Below are positions 29,298 through 38,269 of a DNA stretch of 62,074 nt, piece after piece. The notes beneath the pieces are model-generated. The model did no database searches and was not told the DNA's origin. It was given only the letters and a program-made list of their open reading frames with translations. Location: the NCBI GenBank assembly GCA_040218145.1, contig JAVJQK010000097.1, forward strand, positions 1 through 62,074. The letters run 5' to 3'. Origin of the DNA: Sandaracinaceae bacterium (GTDB lineage: Bacteria > Myxococcota_A > Polyangia > Polyangiales > Sandaracinaceae). Every line of letters starts with the position of its first letter. Position 1 is the stretch's first letter. The position numbers and the translations under genes are program-made.

Positions 29298-30478
29298 GAC
29301 TTGTCTCCAGGCTCTGGGAAGGCGCGCCGGGCGAGCAGCACGCGCGCGCGGTCGGGGTCGAGATCGAGGCCGGCGAGGCCCGTGACGTTCGAGGCGAGTC
29401 GGCGCGGTGGGCGACGCTCGAGGGCGGCGCGGGCCGCGTCGATCGCGGCGCCGGCGCGCGCGGTGAGCCCGAGCGCGTCGTGCAAGCCCGCCAGCGCCCA
29501 CCACGCCTGCCAGAGATCGGCGTCGAGGAAGGTGGCCTCGCGGAGCGCGCCGACCGCCACCTCGAGATCGCCGCGGCGGCGGAGCGCGACGCCGGCCAGG
29601 AGCCGCGCCTCGGCCGCGAGCCGCGCGCTCGGATCGGCGAACGCCTCCGCGTAGCAGGCGAGCGCGCCCTCCTGGTCGCGCGCCACCGCGAGCCGGTTCC
29701 CGGCGTCGAGGTGGACGAGCGCGCTCGGCGGCGGAGGCGCGCTCGGTGGGGCGCGGTGCGCCAGGGAGGGCGACTCCGGTGGCGAAGCGGGCGACGCCGC
29801 GGGCGGCTTGGTCCGTGGCCTGAGCAGCGCGTCGGCGGCGCCGAGCACGAGCACGCCGCCGGGCGCGAGCGCCGCGCCGAGACGCACGATCACCCGGCGC
29901 GCCGCGTCGGGGTGGAAGTGGATGAGCACGTTCCGGCAGACGATCGCGTCCCAGCTCCCCGGCGCCACGGGGTCGTCGCAGAGGTTGTGCCGGGCGAAGC
30001 GGACCTGCTCTCGGATCGCGTCGCGCATGACGAAGTCGCCGTCGACCTCGTGGAAGAACCGCTCGCGGAGCCGTTCTTCCACATGCCGGAGCGCCAGGCC
30101 GGCGTAGCGAGCCGCCCGGGCCCGCGCGAGCACGGACGGGACCACGTCGGTGGCGAGCACGTGCAGCGACGGACGCCCCGCGAGCGCGGCCAGCATCGCG
30201 AGCGAGTACGGCTCCTCCCCGCTCGCGCAGCCCGCGCTCCAGACGCGCGCAGTGGCCGGCAGCGCGCGCACGAGGGCTTCGAGCTGCGGCCGGTCGCGCA
30301 GGAACCAGGTGTGGTGGTTCGCGATCAGCGGGAGGAACGCGTCGAGATCTCCGGGACGCGCGGCGAGGACCTGCGAGACCGCGCGGCGGACCCGTGGCGA
30401 CTCGGGCGGGCGCAGCCCGTAGCGGGCCTCGAGCCGGGTCAGCATGCGCTCCGCGTCCGCCGCCGAGACGTCGCTCAC
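29273..30478 (-). CDS. cheR: CheR methyltransferase with C-terminal TPR-like domain (FrzF-like)
   Basis: 401 residues from a GTG at 30478 overlapping the cheB stop (GTGA). The CheR part has LEALVRALPATARVWSAGCASGEEPYSLAM (SAM-binding), TDVVPSVLARARAARYAGLAL and VCRNVLIHFHPDAARRVI. A Pro-rich linker at about 235-265 is followed by TPR-like helices (GNRLAVARDQEGALACYAEAF, LLAGVALRRRGDLEVAVGALREATFLDADL). The CheR-plus-TPR layout is that of FrzF. It methylates Glu residues in the receptor encoded next. Confidence 0.93.
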   Translation of the reverse strand: MSDVSAADAERMLTRLEARYGLRPPESPRVRRAVSQVLAARPGDLDAFLPLIANHHTWFLRDRPQLEALVRALPATARVWSAGCASGEEPYSLAMLAALAGRPSLHVLATDVVPSVLARARAARYAGLALRHVEERLRERFFHEVDGDFVMRDAIREQVRFARHNLCDDPVAPGSWDAIVCRNVLIHFHPDAARRVIVRLGAALAPGGVLVLGAADALLRPRTKPPAASPASPPESPSLAHRAPPSAPPPPSALVHLDAGNRLAVARDQEGALACYAEAFADPSARLAAEARLLAGVALRRRGDLEVAVGALREATFLDADLWQAWWALAGLHDALGLTARAGAAIDAARAALERRPPRRLASNVTGLAGLDLDPDRARVLLARRAFPEPGDKSWTPPIPT

Positions 30479-31506
30479 GTTCCAGCCCTCCGCGCGCGCG
30501 CCTCGATCAGGTGCCCGAGCTCGAGCGGGGTGCCGTGCTGCGCGACCACGCCGCGCGCGGTGGCGGCGCCGGGCATGCCCCACACCACGGAGCTCTCCCG
30601 ATCCTGGGCCACGGTGAGCGCCCCGGCCGCCCGCAGCGCCGCCATGCCCTCGACGCCGTCGCGGCCCATCCCCGTCAGCAGCACGCCGAGCGCGTGCCGA
30701 CCGTGGCTGCGCGCGAGGGACGCGAAGAGCACGTCGATCGAGGGCACGTGCCCACCGCGCGCCGGCTCGACGCGCACCCGCGTCCCCGGCAGAGACAGGT
30801 GCGCGCCGTCCGGCGCGAGCAGGACGCAGCCTGGCTCCGGGCGCTCGCCGTCGCGCGCCACCCGCACAGAGAGGCGCGTCTCCCGGGCGAGCCACCGCGC
30901 GAGCCCGTCGACGAAGCCGTGCGCGAGGTGCTGCACGACGAGCACGGGCGCGGCGAAGTCGCGGGGGAGCGGGCCGAGGAGCGCGCCCAGCGCGGCGGGG
31001 CCTCCCGTCGACGCGCCCACGCCGATGACCCGCGCCCGGGAGGCCGGCGGCGCCTCCACCCGCGGCGGCCTCGGCGCCGGCCGCTCGACCCGCCCCGCGA
31101 GGGCGTGGAGCCGTCGCCGCCACGCCGCGCGCTCGGTCGGCCCGAGGCGCCACTTCTCGGGCTTCGGGATCAGGTCGCGCGCCCCGCGGCGGAGGGCCTC
31201 GAACGCGAGCTCCCCGTCCTCGCCGGGGTCGCCCGTGACCATGACGATGGGCGTCGGGCGGCGCGCCATGATCGCGGCGACCGCGTCGAGGCCGCCCATG
31301 ACCGGCATGTGCACGTCCATCAGGATCAGGTCGGGAGAGAGCCGCTCCGCGAGGGCGCACGCGTCGGCGCCGTTGCGCGCGCGCCCGACGAGCGAGAGCG
31401 TCCCCTCCGGTCGGCCGGTGTGCGGCGGGAGCAGCTCCGTCTCCACCCACCGGAAGAAGAGCGGCGAGTCGTCGGCCACGAGCAGCCGGAGCGGCGCCGC
31501 GCTCAC
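30475..31506 (-). CDS. cheB: CheB receptor methylesterase/response regulator (FrzG-like)
   Basis: 343 residues from a GTG at 31506 overlapping the cheA stop. REC domain: LRLLVADDSPLFFRW with the acidic pair, phospho-acceptor Asp in LILMDVHMPVMGG, and Lys in IPKPEKW. After a Pro-rich linker the methylesterase domain has the triad Ser in GVGASTGGPAAL, His in VVQHLAHGFVDGLA and Asp in GMGRDGVEGMAAL. It demethylates or deamidates the receptor. The order cheA-cheB-cheR, all overlapping, implies tight translational coupling. Confidence 0.95.
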   Translation of the reverse strand: MSAAPLRLLVADDSPLFFRWVETELLPPHTGRPEGTLSLVGRARNGADACALAERLSPDLILMDVHMPVMGGLDAVAAIMARRPTPIVMVTGDPGEDGELAFEALRRGARDLIPKPEKWRLGPTERAAWRRRLHALAGRVERPAPRPPRVEAPPASRARVIGVGASTGGPAALGALLGPLPRDFAAPVLVVQHLAHGFVDGLARWLARETRLSVRVARDGERPEPGCVLLAPDGAHLSLPGTRVRVEPARGGHVPSIDVLFASLARSHGRHALGVLLTGMGRDGVEGMAALRAAGALTVAQDRESSVVWGMPGAATARGVVAQHGTPLELGHLIEARARRAGT

Positions 31507-33476
31507 GCGACCTCCCGTGAGAGGAGGCCGAGCACGGCCCGCTCGAGCTCCACGCGCGAGAGCCGCGACTTGACCACGTAGGCGTCGGCGCCGAGCGCCC
31601 CGGCGCGGCGGACCGACGCGTCGCCTTCGCTGCTGGTGAACACGACGACGGGCAGGTGCTCGGTCTCGGGCGCCGCCCGCAGGGCCTCGAGGAGCGCGAA
31701 GCCGTCCATGACGGGCATGTCGAGGTCGGTCACGACGAGCTGGGGCCGCCCCTCGGCGATCACGCGCAGCGCGTCGCGTCCGTCGACCGCCTCGAGCACC
31801 TCGTGCCCCATCTCGCGGAGCGCCGACGCGGCGACGTCCCGCATGAGCTCGGAGTCGTCCACCACGAGCACGCGGCGTCGCCCGACGTGCGCGCTCGACC
31901 GCGCGCGCGCGGCGCCGACTCCGTCCAGCCGCATCAGCGCCGCCACGTCCAGCATCGGCACGACCTCGCCGTCCTCGAGCACGGCCGCGCCCGAGAGCAG
32001 CTCGAGGTCCGCGACCAGCACGGTGTCGCGGCGCACCGTGACGCGCTGCACGCCCCGACAGCGGTCGACGCCGAGCGCCACCTCGCCGCGTCCGTCGCGC
32101 AGCACCACCACTCGCCGCGGAAGGGCGCTCGCGGGGGCGCCGATCGCGTCGGCGAGGGACAGGTAGCGCAGGCGCTCGTCTTCGAGGCGCATGACCCACC
32201 CCGCGCCTGCGGGCTCGAGCGGCGCGGCGGCGGCGTCGAGCACCACCCCGACGGCCCGCGCCGGGACGACCCACGCGCTGCCGCCCGCCTCGAGCACCGC
32301 GCCGCGTGAGACGACACGGGAGCCCGGGACGCGGAGGCGGATCGACGTGCCCCGGCCGCGCTCGCTCGACACCTCCACCCGCCCACCGACCGCGATCAGC
32401 GCGCTCGCCACCGCGTCGAGGCCCACGCCGCGTCCCGAGGTGACGCTGGCCTTCACCTGGGTGCTCAGGCCGGGCAGGAGGACGGCGCGCAGCGCCTCGT
32501 CGTCGCTGGCGTCGGGTCCGAGCGCGCCGAGCGCCTGCGCTCTTCGACGGACCGCCTCGACGTCGACCCCGCGCCCATCGTCGGCGACCTCGACCTCGAC
32601 CTCGCTCCCGTCGACGCGGGCGCGGACCAGAACGCTCCCGCACGACTCCTTGCCCGCAGCGAGGCGCTCGTCCGGGCGCTCCAGGCCGTGGTCGATCGCG
32701 TTCCGGAGCAGATGCACGAGCGGCACCCGGAGCGCCTCGAGCACCTCGGCGTCGACCTCGATGTCCCCGCCGAGGGTCTCGAGCGCGACCTCCTTGTCCT
32801 GCTCGAGCGCCATGCGCCGAACCGCGGCCCGCTGCGACGCGAAGAGCCCACCGAGCGGCACGAGGCCGAGCTCCCGCGCGGACGCCTCGAGCGCGTCGGC
32901 GTGCTCGCGCGCGTCGGCGGATACGGCGCGGGCCGCGGTCGCGAGGTTTGCCGCGTGCCGCTCCACGCGGTCGAGCCGGAGCCCGATCGCGTGCCGGTCC
33001 GGCGCGGAGCCGGCGAGCGCCGCGCGCATGGCCGCCAGCTCCTCACGCAGCTGCGCGAGCTCGCCCGAGAGCCCCCGCATCGCCGCGTCCCCGCTCCTGG
33101 CGGCGAGCGCGAGCTCGGTCAGGCGCGCTACCCGCGCCTCGCTCGGTCGCACTCCGTCCCGCGCCGCGGGCACTGCGCTGACCGCGAGGCTCTCGGCCAC
33201 CGCGTCCAGCGCCGCGTAGAGCGCGCGGCGGTGCGACTCGGAGGTCACGTCCGCGGCCAGCTCGGCCGCCACGCCTTCGGCGTCGTGCACGCGCGCGGCG
33301 ACCGCGGCGAGCCCGACGAGCCGCGCCTCGCCCTTGAGCGTGTGGAGCTCACGCGCGAGCGTGCGCAGCGCCTCGCCCGGCGCGTCCGGGTCGAGCTCCG
33401 CGACCAGGGCCTCCACCGTCGCCAGCCGCTCGGCCGCGATCGCCTGCAGATCCAGCACCAGATCGGGCGCAATCAT
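31503..33476 (-). CDS. cheA: Hybrid chemotaxis histidine kinase CheA-REC (FrzE-like)
   Basis: 657 residues from the ATG at 33476 (ATGA overlap with the gene upstream). Domains in order are Hpt (phosphorylated His45 in ELHTLKGEARLVG), a dimerisation region without a P2 domain, HATPase (N box HLLRNAIDHGLE, then VEVADDGRGVDVEAV and SVTSGRGVGLDAV), a CheW-like domain (about 400-520), and a C-terminal REC domain (RRVLVVDDSELMRD, acceptor Asp in LVVTDLDMPVMDGFALLE, Lys in AYVVKSRLS). A CheA carrying its own receiver is the FrzE design. The REC may act as an output or as a phosphate sink. Confidence 0.95.
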   Translation of the reverse strand: MIAPDLVLDLQAIAAERLATVEALVAELDPDAPGEALRTLARELHTLKGEARLVGLAAVAARVHDAEGVAAELAADVTSESHRRALYAALDAVAESLAVSAVPAARDGVRPSEARVARLTELALAARSGDAAMRGLSGELAQLREELAAMRAALAGSAPDRHAIGLRLDRVERHAANLATAARAVSADAREHADALEASARELGLVPLGGLFASQRAAVRRMALEQDKEVALETLGGDIEVDAEVLEALRVPLVHLLRNAIDHGLERPDERLAAGKESCGSVLVRARVDGSEVEVEVADDGRGVDVEAVRRRAQALGALGPDASDDEALRAVLLPGLSTQVKASVTSGRGVGLDAVASALIAVGGRVEVSSERGRGTSIRLRVPGSRVVSRGAVLEAGGSAWVVPARAVGVVLDAAAAPLEPAGAGWVMRLEDERLRYLSLADAIGAPASALPRRVVVLRDGRGEVALGVDRCRGVQRVTVRRDTVLVADLELLSGAAVLEDGEVVPMLDVAALMRLDGVGAARARSSAHVGRRRVLVVDDSELMRDVAASALREMGHEVLEAVDGRDALRVIAEGRPQLVVTDLDMPVMDGFALLEALRAAPETEHLPVVVFTSSEGDASVRRAGALGADAYVVKSRLSRVELERAVLGLLSREVA

Positions 33477-33832
33477 CGAAGTCGCGCGAGCCGTTCCGGG
33501 TCGAGGAGGAGCGCGAAGCCGGCCGGTCGCGTGACCAGGGCCGAGACGCCGAGGCGCGCGCAGAAGTCGGCGAGCAGCGGCGGCACCGCGACCGGCGGCG
33601 CCACCTCCTCGACGCGCACGCGGCCTACGCGCAAACGAAGCGCCGCGGCGCCCGCCCGCACGAGCACCTCGCACGCGCGCTCGGCTCCCGCGAGCCCGAG
33701 CCAGTGGGCCAGGTCGAGCAGCCCGTCGTCGTCGGGATCGTCGTCGTGCTCGAGGAACGCGAGGAGTGACTCGGCGGGGAGCGCCACCTCCTGCTCTCCG
33801 AACGACATGAGGGCGACCCGGTCAGCAGGCAC
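33473..33832 (-). CDS. Small CheW-like protein
   Basis: 119 residues from a GTG at 33832, with AGGTGA four bases before it; the ATG at 33808 is an alternative. It overlaps cheA by ATGA and the upstream cheW by 11 bases. LMSFGEQEVALPAESLLAFLE at the start and FALLLDPERLARLR at the end resemble a shortened CheW fold, with a divergent middle. Myxococcus FrzB is likewise a small CheW-like scaffold. The assignment rests mostly on position and size, so it is tentative. Confidence 0.6.
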   Translation of the reverse strand: MPADRVALMSFGEQEVALPAESLLAFLEHDDDPDDDGLLDLAHWLGLAGAERACEVLVRAGAAALRLRVGRVRVEEVAPPVAVPPLLADFCARLGVSALVTRPAGFALLLDPERLARLR

Positions 33833-34247
33833 GGCTCACCTCGAACAGCGCGTGAGGGTCGAGCTCGAGCGTCACGCCGTCCGGCGAGAGCACCTCGCCG
33901 ACGGTCACGGTCCGGAGCGCCGCGTCGAGGGGAGCGGTCGAGCGCTGCCGCTTGGCGTCGGCGATCACGCCGTGCACGCGCGAGACGAGGAAGCCCGCCC
34001 GCAGGCCGCCTTCGAGTTCGGCGATCACCGCGCGCCCCTCGCGCGGTGGGAGCGCTCCGATGGACAGGAGCACGCCGAGGTCCACGAGCGGCAGCGGCGC
34101 CCCGCGGAGGCTCGCGAGCCCGACGAGGTGCGCCGGCGCGCGCGGGAGAGGCCGCGACGGGGGCCGGTCCACGATCTCCTGCACGACCGCGACCGAAAGC
34201 CCCAGCCGCAGCGACTCCACCGACATCGCGAGCAGCGCGCCGCTCAC
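33822..34247 (-). CDS. cheW: CheW-like coupling protein
   Basis: 141 residues from a GTG at 34247 (GTGA overlap with the response-regulator gene). The CheW features LRLGLSVAVVQEIVDRPPSRPLPRAPAHLVGLASLRGAPLPLVDLGVLL and AGFLVSRVHGVIAD are read from about residue 10 to 95, given here only by their key parts. CheW bridges the receptor tip to CheA. It is about as long as typical CheW. The conserved G-L-x-x-L-R-G-x-x-L-P-x-V-D-L pattern is intact. Confidence 0.85.
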   Translation of the reverse strand: MSGALLAMSVESLRLGLSVAVVQEIVDRPPSRPLPRAPAHLVGLASLRGAPLPLVDLGVLLSIGALPPREGRAVIAELEGGLRAGFLVSRVHGVIADAKRQRSTAPLDAALRTVTVGEVLSPDGVTLELDPHALFEVSRAC

Positions 34248-34981
34248 GACGCGGGCTCCAGGGAGAGCACGATGTCGCGGATCGCGCTCGGCGCCGCGTC
34301 GTGGTCGACCATCGGAGGATGAAACCCCTCCACCCGGGTGAAGCTCGCGCCCCGGGGCCCGCGCAGGATCACGAAGCGGTCGCGGTAGCTGTCGTCCACG
34401 CGGATCGCCTCCCGGGCGAGCTTGGACAGCGGCAAGTCGTCCAGCTCCGTGCTCGCCACCACCAGCTCAGGCGGCCGCGGGCTCATGACGAGGAGCAGGG
34501 CCTCGGTGCCCGAGTCGGAGCTGGTCACGTCCGCGAAGCCGGCGAGCCCGTCGGTGATGCGCGCGCGGCGGTCGGCCTCCGGCTCGACCACGAGCACGGC
34601 ACGCCGGCGGGTCTGCGGGGCGCGCACGAGCCGCCTCAGCCGCTGCGCGATCTCCGCCACGGGCGTGCCCTTGGGGATGGTCCCGTCCGCCCCGTGTCGC
34701 CGCGCGAGCGCCTCCAGCTCCGCCGGGTCGCGGTCCGAGTGCAGGAGCACGCGCGGCCGCCGTCGCGCCTGGGCGAGCGTGGCCAGCACCTCCCCGCCGT
34801 CGAGCGCGGGCATCGAGACGTCGAGCAAGACGACGTCCGGCTTCTCCCGCGCGATCGCGGCGCCGGTGCCGATGGGGTTCAGTCGCGTGACGACCTCGAA
34901 CCCCTCGGCGCCGAGCGCGCGCTCCAATGCCCGGCAGACGAGCACGGAGTCGTCCACCACCATCACCCGAATGCCGCCCAC
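34244..34981 (-). CDS. Tandem REC-domain response regulator (FrzZ-like), second REC degenerate
   Basis: 245 residues from a GTG at 34981 (weak ribosome site; ATG at 34963 is an alternative). The first REC is complete: acidic pair Asp10/Asp11, acceptor Asp54 in VVLLDVSMPALDGG and Lys104 in TIPKGTPV. The second REC (about 127-225) starts RRAVLVVEPEADRRARI but reads LVVASTELDDLPLSK where the acceptor Asp is expected, so it probably cannot be phosphorylated. No DNA-binding or enzymatic output domain follows. Two REC domains and no output is the FrzZ layout. It is the first gene of the operon. Confidence 0.85.
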   Translation of the reverse strand: MGGIRVMVVDDSVLVCRALERALGAEGFEVVTRLNPIGTGAAIAREKPDVVLLDVSMPALDGGEVLATLAQARRRPRVLLHSDRDPAELEALARRHGADGTIPKGTPVAEIAQRLRRLVRAPQTRRRAVLVVEPEADRRARITDGLAGFADVTSSDSGTEALLLVMSPRPPELVVASTELDDLPLSKLAREAIRVDDSYRDRFVILRGPRGASFTRVEGFHPPMVDHDAAPSAIRDIVLSLEPAS

Positions 34982-35076
34982 CGGGAAGAGAGTGCCCTGC
35001 AGCGCGACAGTCGTCTGTCAGGAGAAGGCGGACACCAAACTGGACGCGCGATGTTGCCACCGGCGCGCGCGCCCGA

Positions 35077-36468
35077 TCAGCGCTTCGGGCCGACCATCTC
35101 GGCCGGCTTCACGGCCGCCTCGAACTCCTCGGCGCTCAGGAAGCCGAGCTCGACCGCCGTCTCCTTCAGGGTCTGACCCTTCTCGTAGGCGGTCTTCGCG
35201 ATCTTGGCCGCCTTGTCGTAGCCGATGACCGGGTTGAGCGCGGTCACGAGCATCAGGCTGTTCTTCAGGTTCTTCTCGATGACCGCGCGGTTCGGCTCGA
35301 GGCCGCGCGCGCAGCGCTCCTCGAAGCTGGCGCAGGCGTCGCCCAGGAGCCGCACCGACTGCAGCAGGTTGTACGCGATGACGGGCTTGAAGACGTTCAG
35401 CTCGAAGTTGCCCTGGCTGCACGCGAAGCCGATGGCCGCGTCGTTGCCCATCACCTGGGCGCAGACCATCGTCATCGCCTCGGCCTGGGTCGGGTTGACC
35501 TTGCCCGGCATGATCGAGCTGCCCGGCTCGTTGGCGGGGATGAGCAGCTCGCCGATGCCGCAGCGCGGCCCGGACGCGAGCCAGCGCACGTCGTTGGCGA
35601 TCTTCATGCACGCCGCCGCGAGCTGCTTGCAGGCGCCCGACGCGAACACGAAGGCGTCGTGCGCCGCGAGGCCCGCGAACTTGTTGGGGGCGCTGACGAA
35701 GTCGAAGCCGGTGAGCTCCGCGATCTGCTGCGCCACGTGGCGCGCGTAGTCGGGGTGGGTGTTGAGCCCGGTGCCGACCGCGGTGCCGCCGAGGGCGAGC
35801 TCGCGAAGCTGGGTGAGGCTCATCTTGAGCGCCGCGACCGCGTGGTCGAGCTGCGCCACCCAGCCGCTGATCGCCTGCCCGAGGGTGAGCGGCGTCGCGT
35901 CCTGGAGGTGCGTGCGGCCGATCTTGACGATGTCCGCGTAGGCCTCGGCCTTGCCGTGGAGGGTCTCGCGGAGCTGCTTCACGCAGGGGAGGAGGTGCCT
36001 CTCGATCTGCTCGACCGCGGCGATGTGCATCGCGGTCGGGAAGGTGTCGTTGGAGCTCTGGCTGCGGTTGACGTGGTCGTTCGGATGCACGGGCGACTTG
36101 CTGCCCATCTCGCCGCCCGCGATCTGGATGGCGCGGTTCGCGATGACCTCGTTCACGTTCATGTTCGACTGGGTGCCCGAGCCGGTCTGCCAGACGACGA
36201 GCGGGAAGTGGTCGTCGAGCTTCCCGGCGATGACCTCGTCGGCCGCCTGCACGATCAGGTCCTTGATCTCCGCCTCGAGGTTGCCCAGCGAGTGGTTCGT
36301 GAGCGCGGCCGCCTTCTTGAGCACGCCGAACGCGCGCACGATCTCGGTCGGCATCCGCTCCTCCCCGATGGGGAAGTTCATCTTCGAGCGCTCGGTCTGG
36401 GCGCCGTAGTAGGCGTCGGCGGGGACCTCGAGCTTGCCCATGGTGTCGGATTCGGTGCGGGTGGCCAT
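35077..36468 (-). CDS. fumC: Fumarate hydratase class II
   Basis: 463 residues from the ATG at 36468, with AGAGGAG six to seven bases upstream; a start at 36489 lies inside that site region and is less likely. It has all class II signatures: [56 protein letters not shown] and [13 protein letters not shown]. It interconverts fumarate and malate in the TCA cycle without an Fe-S cluster. Length is standard. It is divergent from the MBOAT-like gene and ends about 95 bases from the start of the chemosensory operon. Confidence 0.97.
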   Translation of the reverse strand: MATRTESDTMGKLEVPADAYYGAQTERSKMNFPIGEERMPTEIVRAFGVLKKAAALTNHSLGNLEAEIKDLIVQAADEVIAGKLDDHFPLVVWQTGSGTQSNMNVNEVIANRAIQIAGGEMGSKSPVHPNDHVNRSQSSNDTFPTAMHIAAVEQIERHLLPCVKQLRETLHGKAEAYADIVKIGRTHLQDATPLTLGQAISGWVAQLDHAVAALKMSLTQLRELALGGTAVGTGLNTHPDYARHVAQQIAELTGFDFVSAPNKFAGLAAHDAFVFASGACKQLAAACMKIANDVRWLASGPRCGIGELLIPANEPGSSIMPGKVNPTQAEAMTMVCAQVMGNDAAIGFACSQGNFELNVFKPVIAYNLLQSVRLLGDACASFEERCARGLEPNRAVIEKNLKNSLMLVTALNPVIGYDKAAKIAKTAYEKGQTLKETAVELGFLSAEEFEAAVKPAEMVGPKR

Positions 36469-36585
36469 CGTCGCTCCTCTTTCGTTCACGGTCGTCTCGT
36501 CCGCGGAGGGATCGCCGCTGCCTTACCCGCCGCCCCCGCCGCTGGCAACCGCCCCCGCGCACGCGCCGAGCGGGGACGTGCGAAG

Positions 36586-37497
36586 ATGTCCGGGAAGGTG
36601 AACACGTCCCCGCCGGTCTTCGCCGCCTGGATCGCCGGACAGATCGCGCTGTCCGTGGCGGTCGGGCTCGCGACCACCCGGGGCCCGCGCGCGCTGCTCG
36701 GCGCGGTCGTGCTGGCCGTCGCGCTCGCCCTCCCCTGGCTGGCCCCTCCCCACGTGGGCCTTCGCTTCTGGCTCGCGCTCATCTCGGTGCTCTCCTGCCT
36801 GATCTTCGTGGAGCTGGCCCGGGAGCGCCGCACGTCCTCGCCGTTGGTCCGTGTGTGGATGGCGCTCACTCCCTCCGACGTGCGCCTGGCCGCGCGGGTC
36901 CCGCCCCGGCTCGACGGCTTCGGGATGGCGTCGGGGCTCGGCTACGCGCTCGCCGCGGCCGGAGGCGCGTGGCTTGTCTTCGCCGTCGCGCCGGCCCTGG
37001 ACGGCGCCTCGCGCTGGCTCGTCCGCTGGGGCGCGGGCCTCGTGTTCGGCTACGCGCTCTTCGAGGCGGCCGTGCACGCCATCCGCGTGTCCTACCGGGC
37101 GCTCGGGGTGGAGCTGCCGCGCATGCACGACGCGCCCGTGCTCTCGCGCACGGTGAGCGAGCTCTGGTCGCGCCGCTGGAACCAGACCGTGCACGTGTGG
37201 CTGAGGCGTCACTGCTTCGCGCCGCTCGCGCGCCGCCGTCACCCCGTGCTCGGCATCGCGTGGGCGTTCGTGGTGAGCGCGGCCATCCACGCCTGGCTGG
37301 CCTTCGTCGCGCTCGACCTCGAGATGACCGCGTGGATGGGCGGCTTCTTCCTGGTGCAGGGCGCGGCGGTCCTCGCCGAGCGCGCGCTGGGGGTCGCGCG
37401 GTGGCCGGGGTGGCTGGCCCGCGCCTGGACCTGGGCCGTGATGCTCTGTAGCGCGCCCCTCTTCGTCGAGCCCTTCCTCCGGTTCACCGGGGCGTGA
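36586..37497 (+). CDS. Membrane-bound O-acyltransferase, wax-synthase-like
   Basis: 303 residues from the ATG at 36586. About eight hydrophobic segments are visible. The motif FWSRRWNQTVH-type sequence is present as LWSRRWNQTVHVWLRRHCF (about 198-216), and the conserved His lies in LGIAWAFVVSAAIHAWLAF, as in the MBOAT_2/wax synthase family. It would esterify an acyl chain to a hydroxyl, for example making wax esters or acylating a lipid. The stop overlaps a GTG that could start the next gene. Substrate is unknown. Confidence 0.75.
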   Translation: MSGKVNTSPPVFAAWIAGQIALSVAVGLATTRGPRALLGAVVLAVALALPWLAPPHVGLRFWLALISVLSCLIFVELARERRTSSPLVRVWMALTPSDVRLAARVPPRLDGFGMASGLGYALAAAGGAWLVFAVAPALDGASRWLVRWGAGLVFGYALFEAAVHAIRVSYRALGVELPRMHDAPVLSRTVSELWSRRWNQTVHVWLRRHCFAPLARRRHPVLGIAWAFVVSAAIHAWLAFVALDLEMTAWMGGFFLVQGAAVLAERALGVARWPGWLARAWTWAVMLCSAPLFVEPFLRFTGA

Positions 37498-37532
37498 TTG
37501 GACGCCGGGCCCACCGGCCCTACTCTGTGGGT

Positions 37533-38225
37533 ATGCAGGGCTCCATCCGAATCGAGCGCGGCGCCCGCGGGGTCGCCGTCGTGTCCCTCCTGGCCTCCGC
37601 CGCCTTCTTCGCCTGGTACGGCTTCGCGGTCGGGTCGAGCTGGGCGGCCATGCTGCCCTTCTTCGGTGGGCTCATCCTCGCATGGGTGGTCGCGGCCATC
37701 GGCGTGAGCCGGCAGCGGGTCTGGGGTCCGAGCTACGCGGCCGGCCTCGCGGCCATCTCCACGATGGTGATGATGCCGACCGGGCTGCACCCCTCGGTGA
37801 TGGTCTTCCTCGGCGCCCAGGTCGTGCTGCTCACCGCGCTCGCGGTCCGGACGGTGTCCGCGCAGGACGCCGGCGCGCCCGTCGCCGACTGGAGGCACGC
37901 GGCGGTCGGCTTCATGGCCGGCGTCGCGGTCCCGCACCTCGTGGTCGCGGGCCTGCTCCCCGGCGCGGCGTGCGGCGTCGCGCTGACCGGCGTCGCCGCG
38001 GCCGGGCTCGCCGTCCTCGGGCTCTCGGGCGTGTTCCGCGGCAAGACCTGGGGCCTGTTCGCGCTGATGGGCGCCGTCCCGCTCCTGGTGGCCATCCCCG
38101 AGGTGGCGCACCCCTGCCTCACCACCGCCCACGACCGCGCAGGCGACCTCGCCGCGCTCGCCCTGGGCCTGGGTTTGATCCCCTGGATCGCGCCCCTCGC
38201 CCGCGCGCTCCGGCCGCGGGGCTGA
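37533..38225 (+). CDS. Multi-pass membrane protein, function unknown
   Basis: 230 residues from the ATG at 37533. A GTG at 37494, in a GTGA overlap with the MBOAT-like gene, would add 13 residues and is possible given how often that overlap is used in this genome. Six or seven hydrophobic segments fill the protein with very short loops (for example VAVVSLLASAAFFAWYGFAV, VMVFLGAQVVLLTALAV, LAALALGLGLIPWIAPLA). No family motif is recognised. Confidence 0.65.
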   Translation: MQGSIRIERGARGVAVVSLLASAAFFAWYGFAVGSSWAAMLPFFGGLILAWVVAAIGVSRQRVWGPSYAAGLAAISTMVMMPTGLHPSVMVFLGAQVVLLTALAVRTVSAQDAGAPVADWRHAAVGFMAGVAVPHLVVAGLLPGAACGVALTGVAAAGLAVLGLSGVFRGKTWGLFALMGAVPLLVAIPEVAHPCLTTAHDRAGDLAALALGLGLIPWIAPLARALRPRG

Positions 38226-38269
38226 TCCTCCCTTTCGGGCGCGCGGCGGTCTGCTAACGTCCCGGCGCC

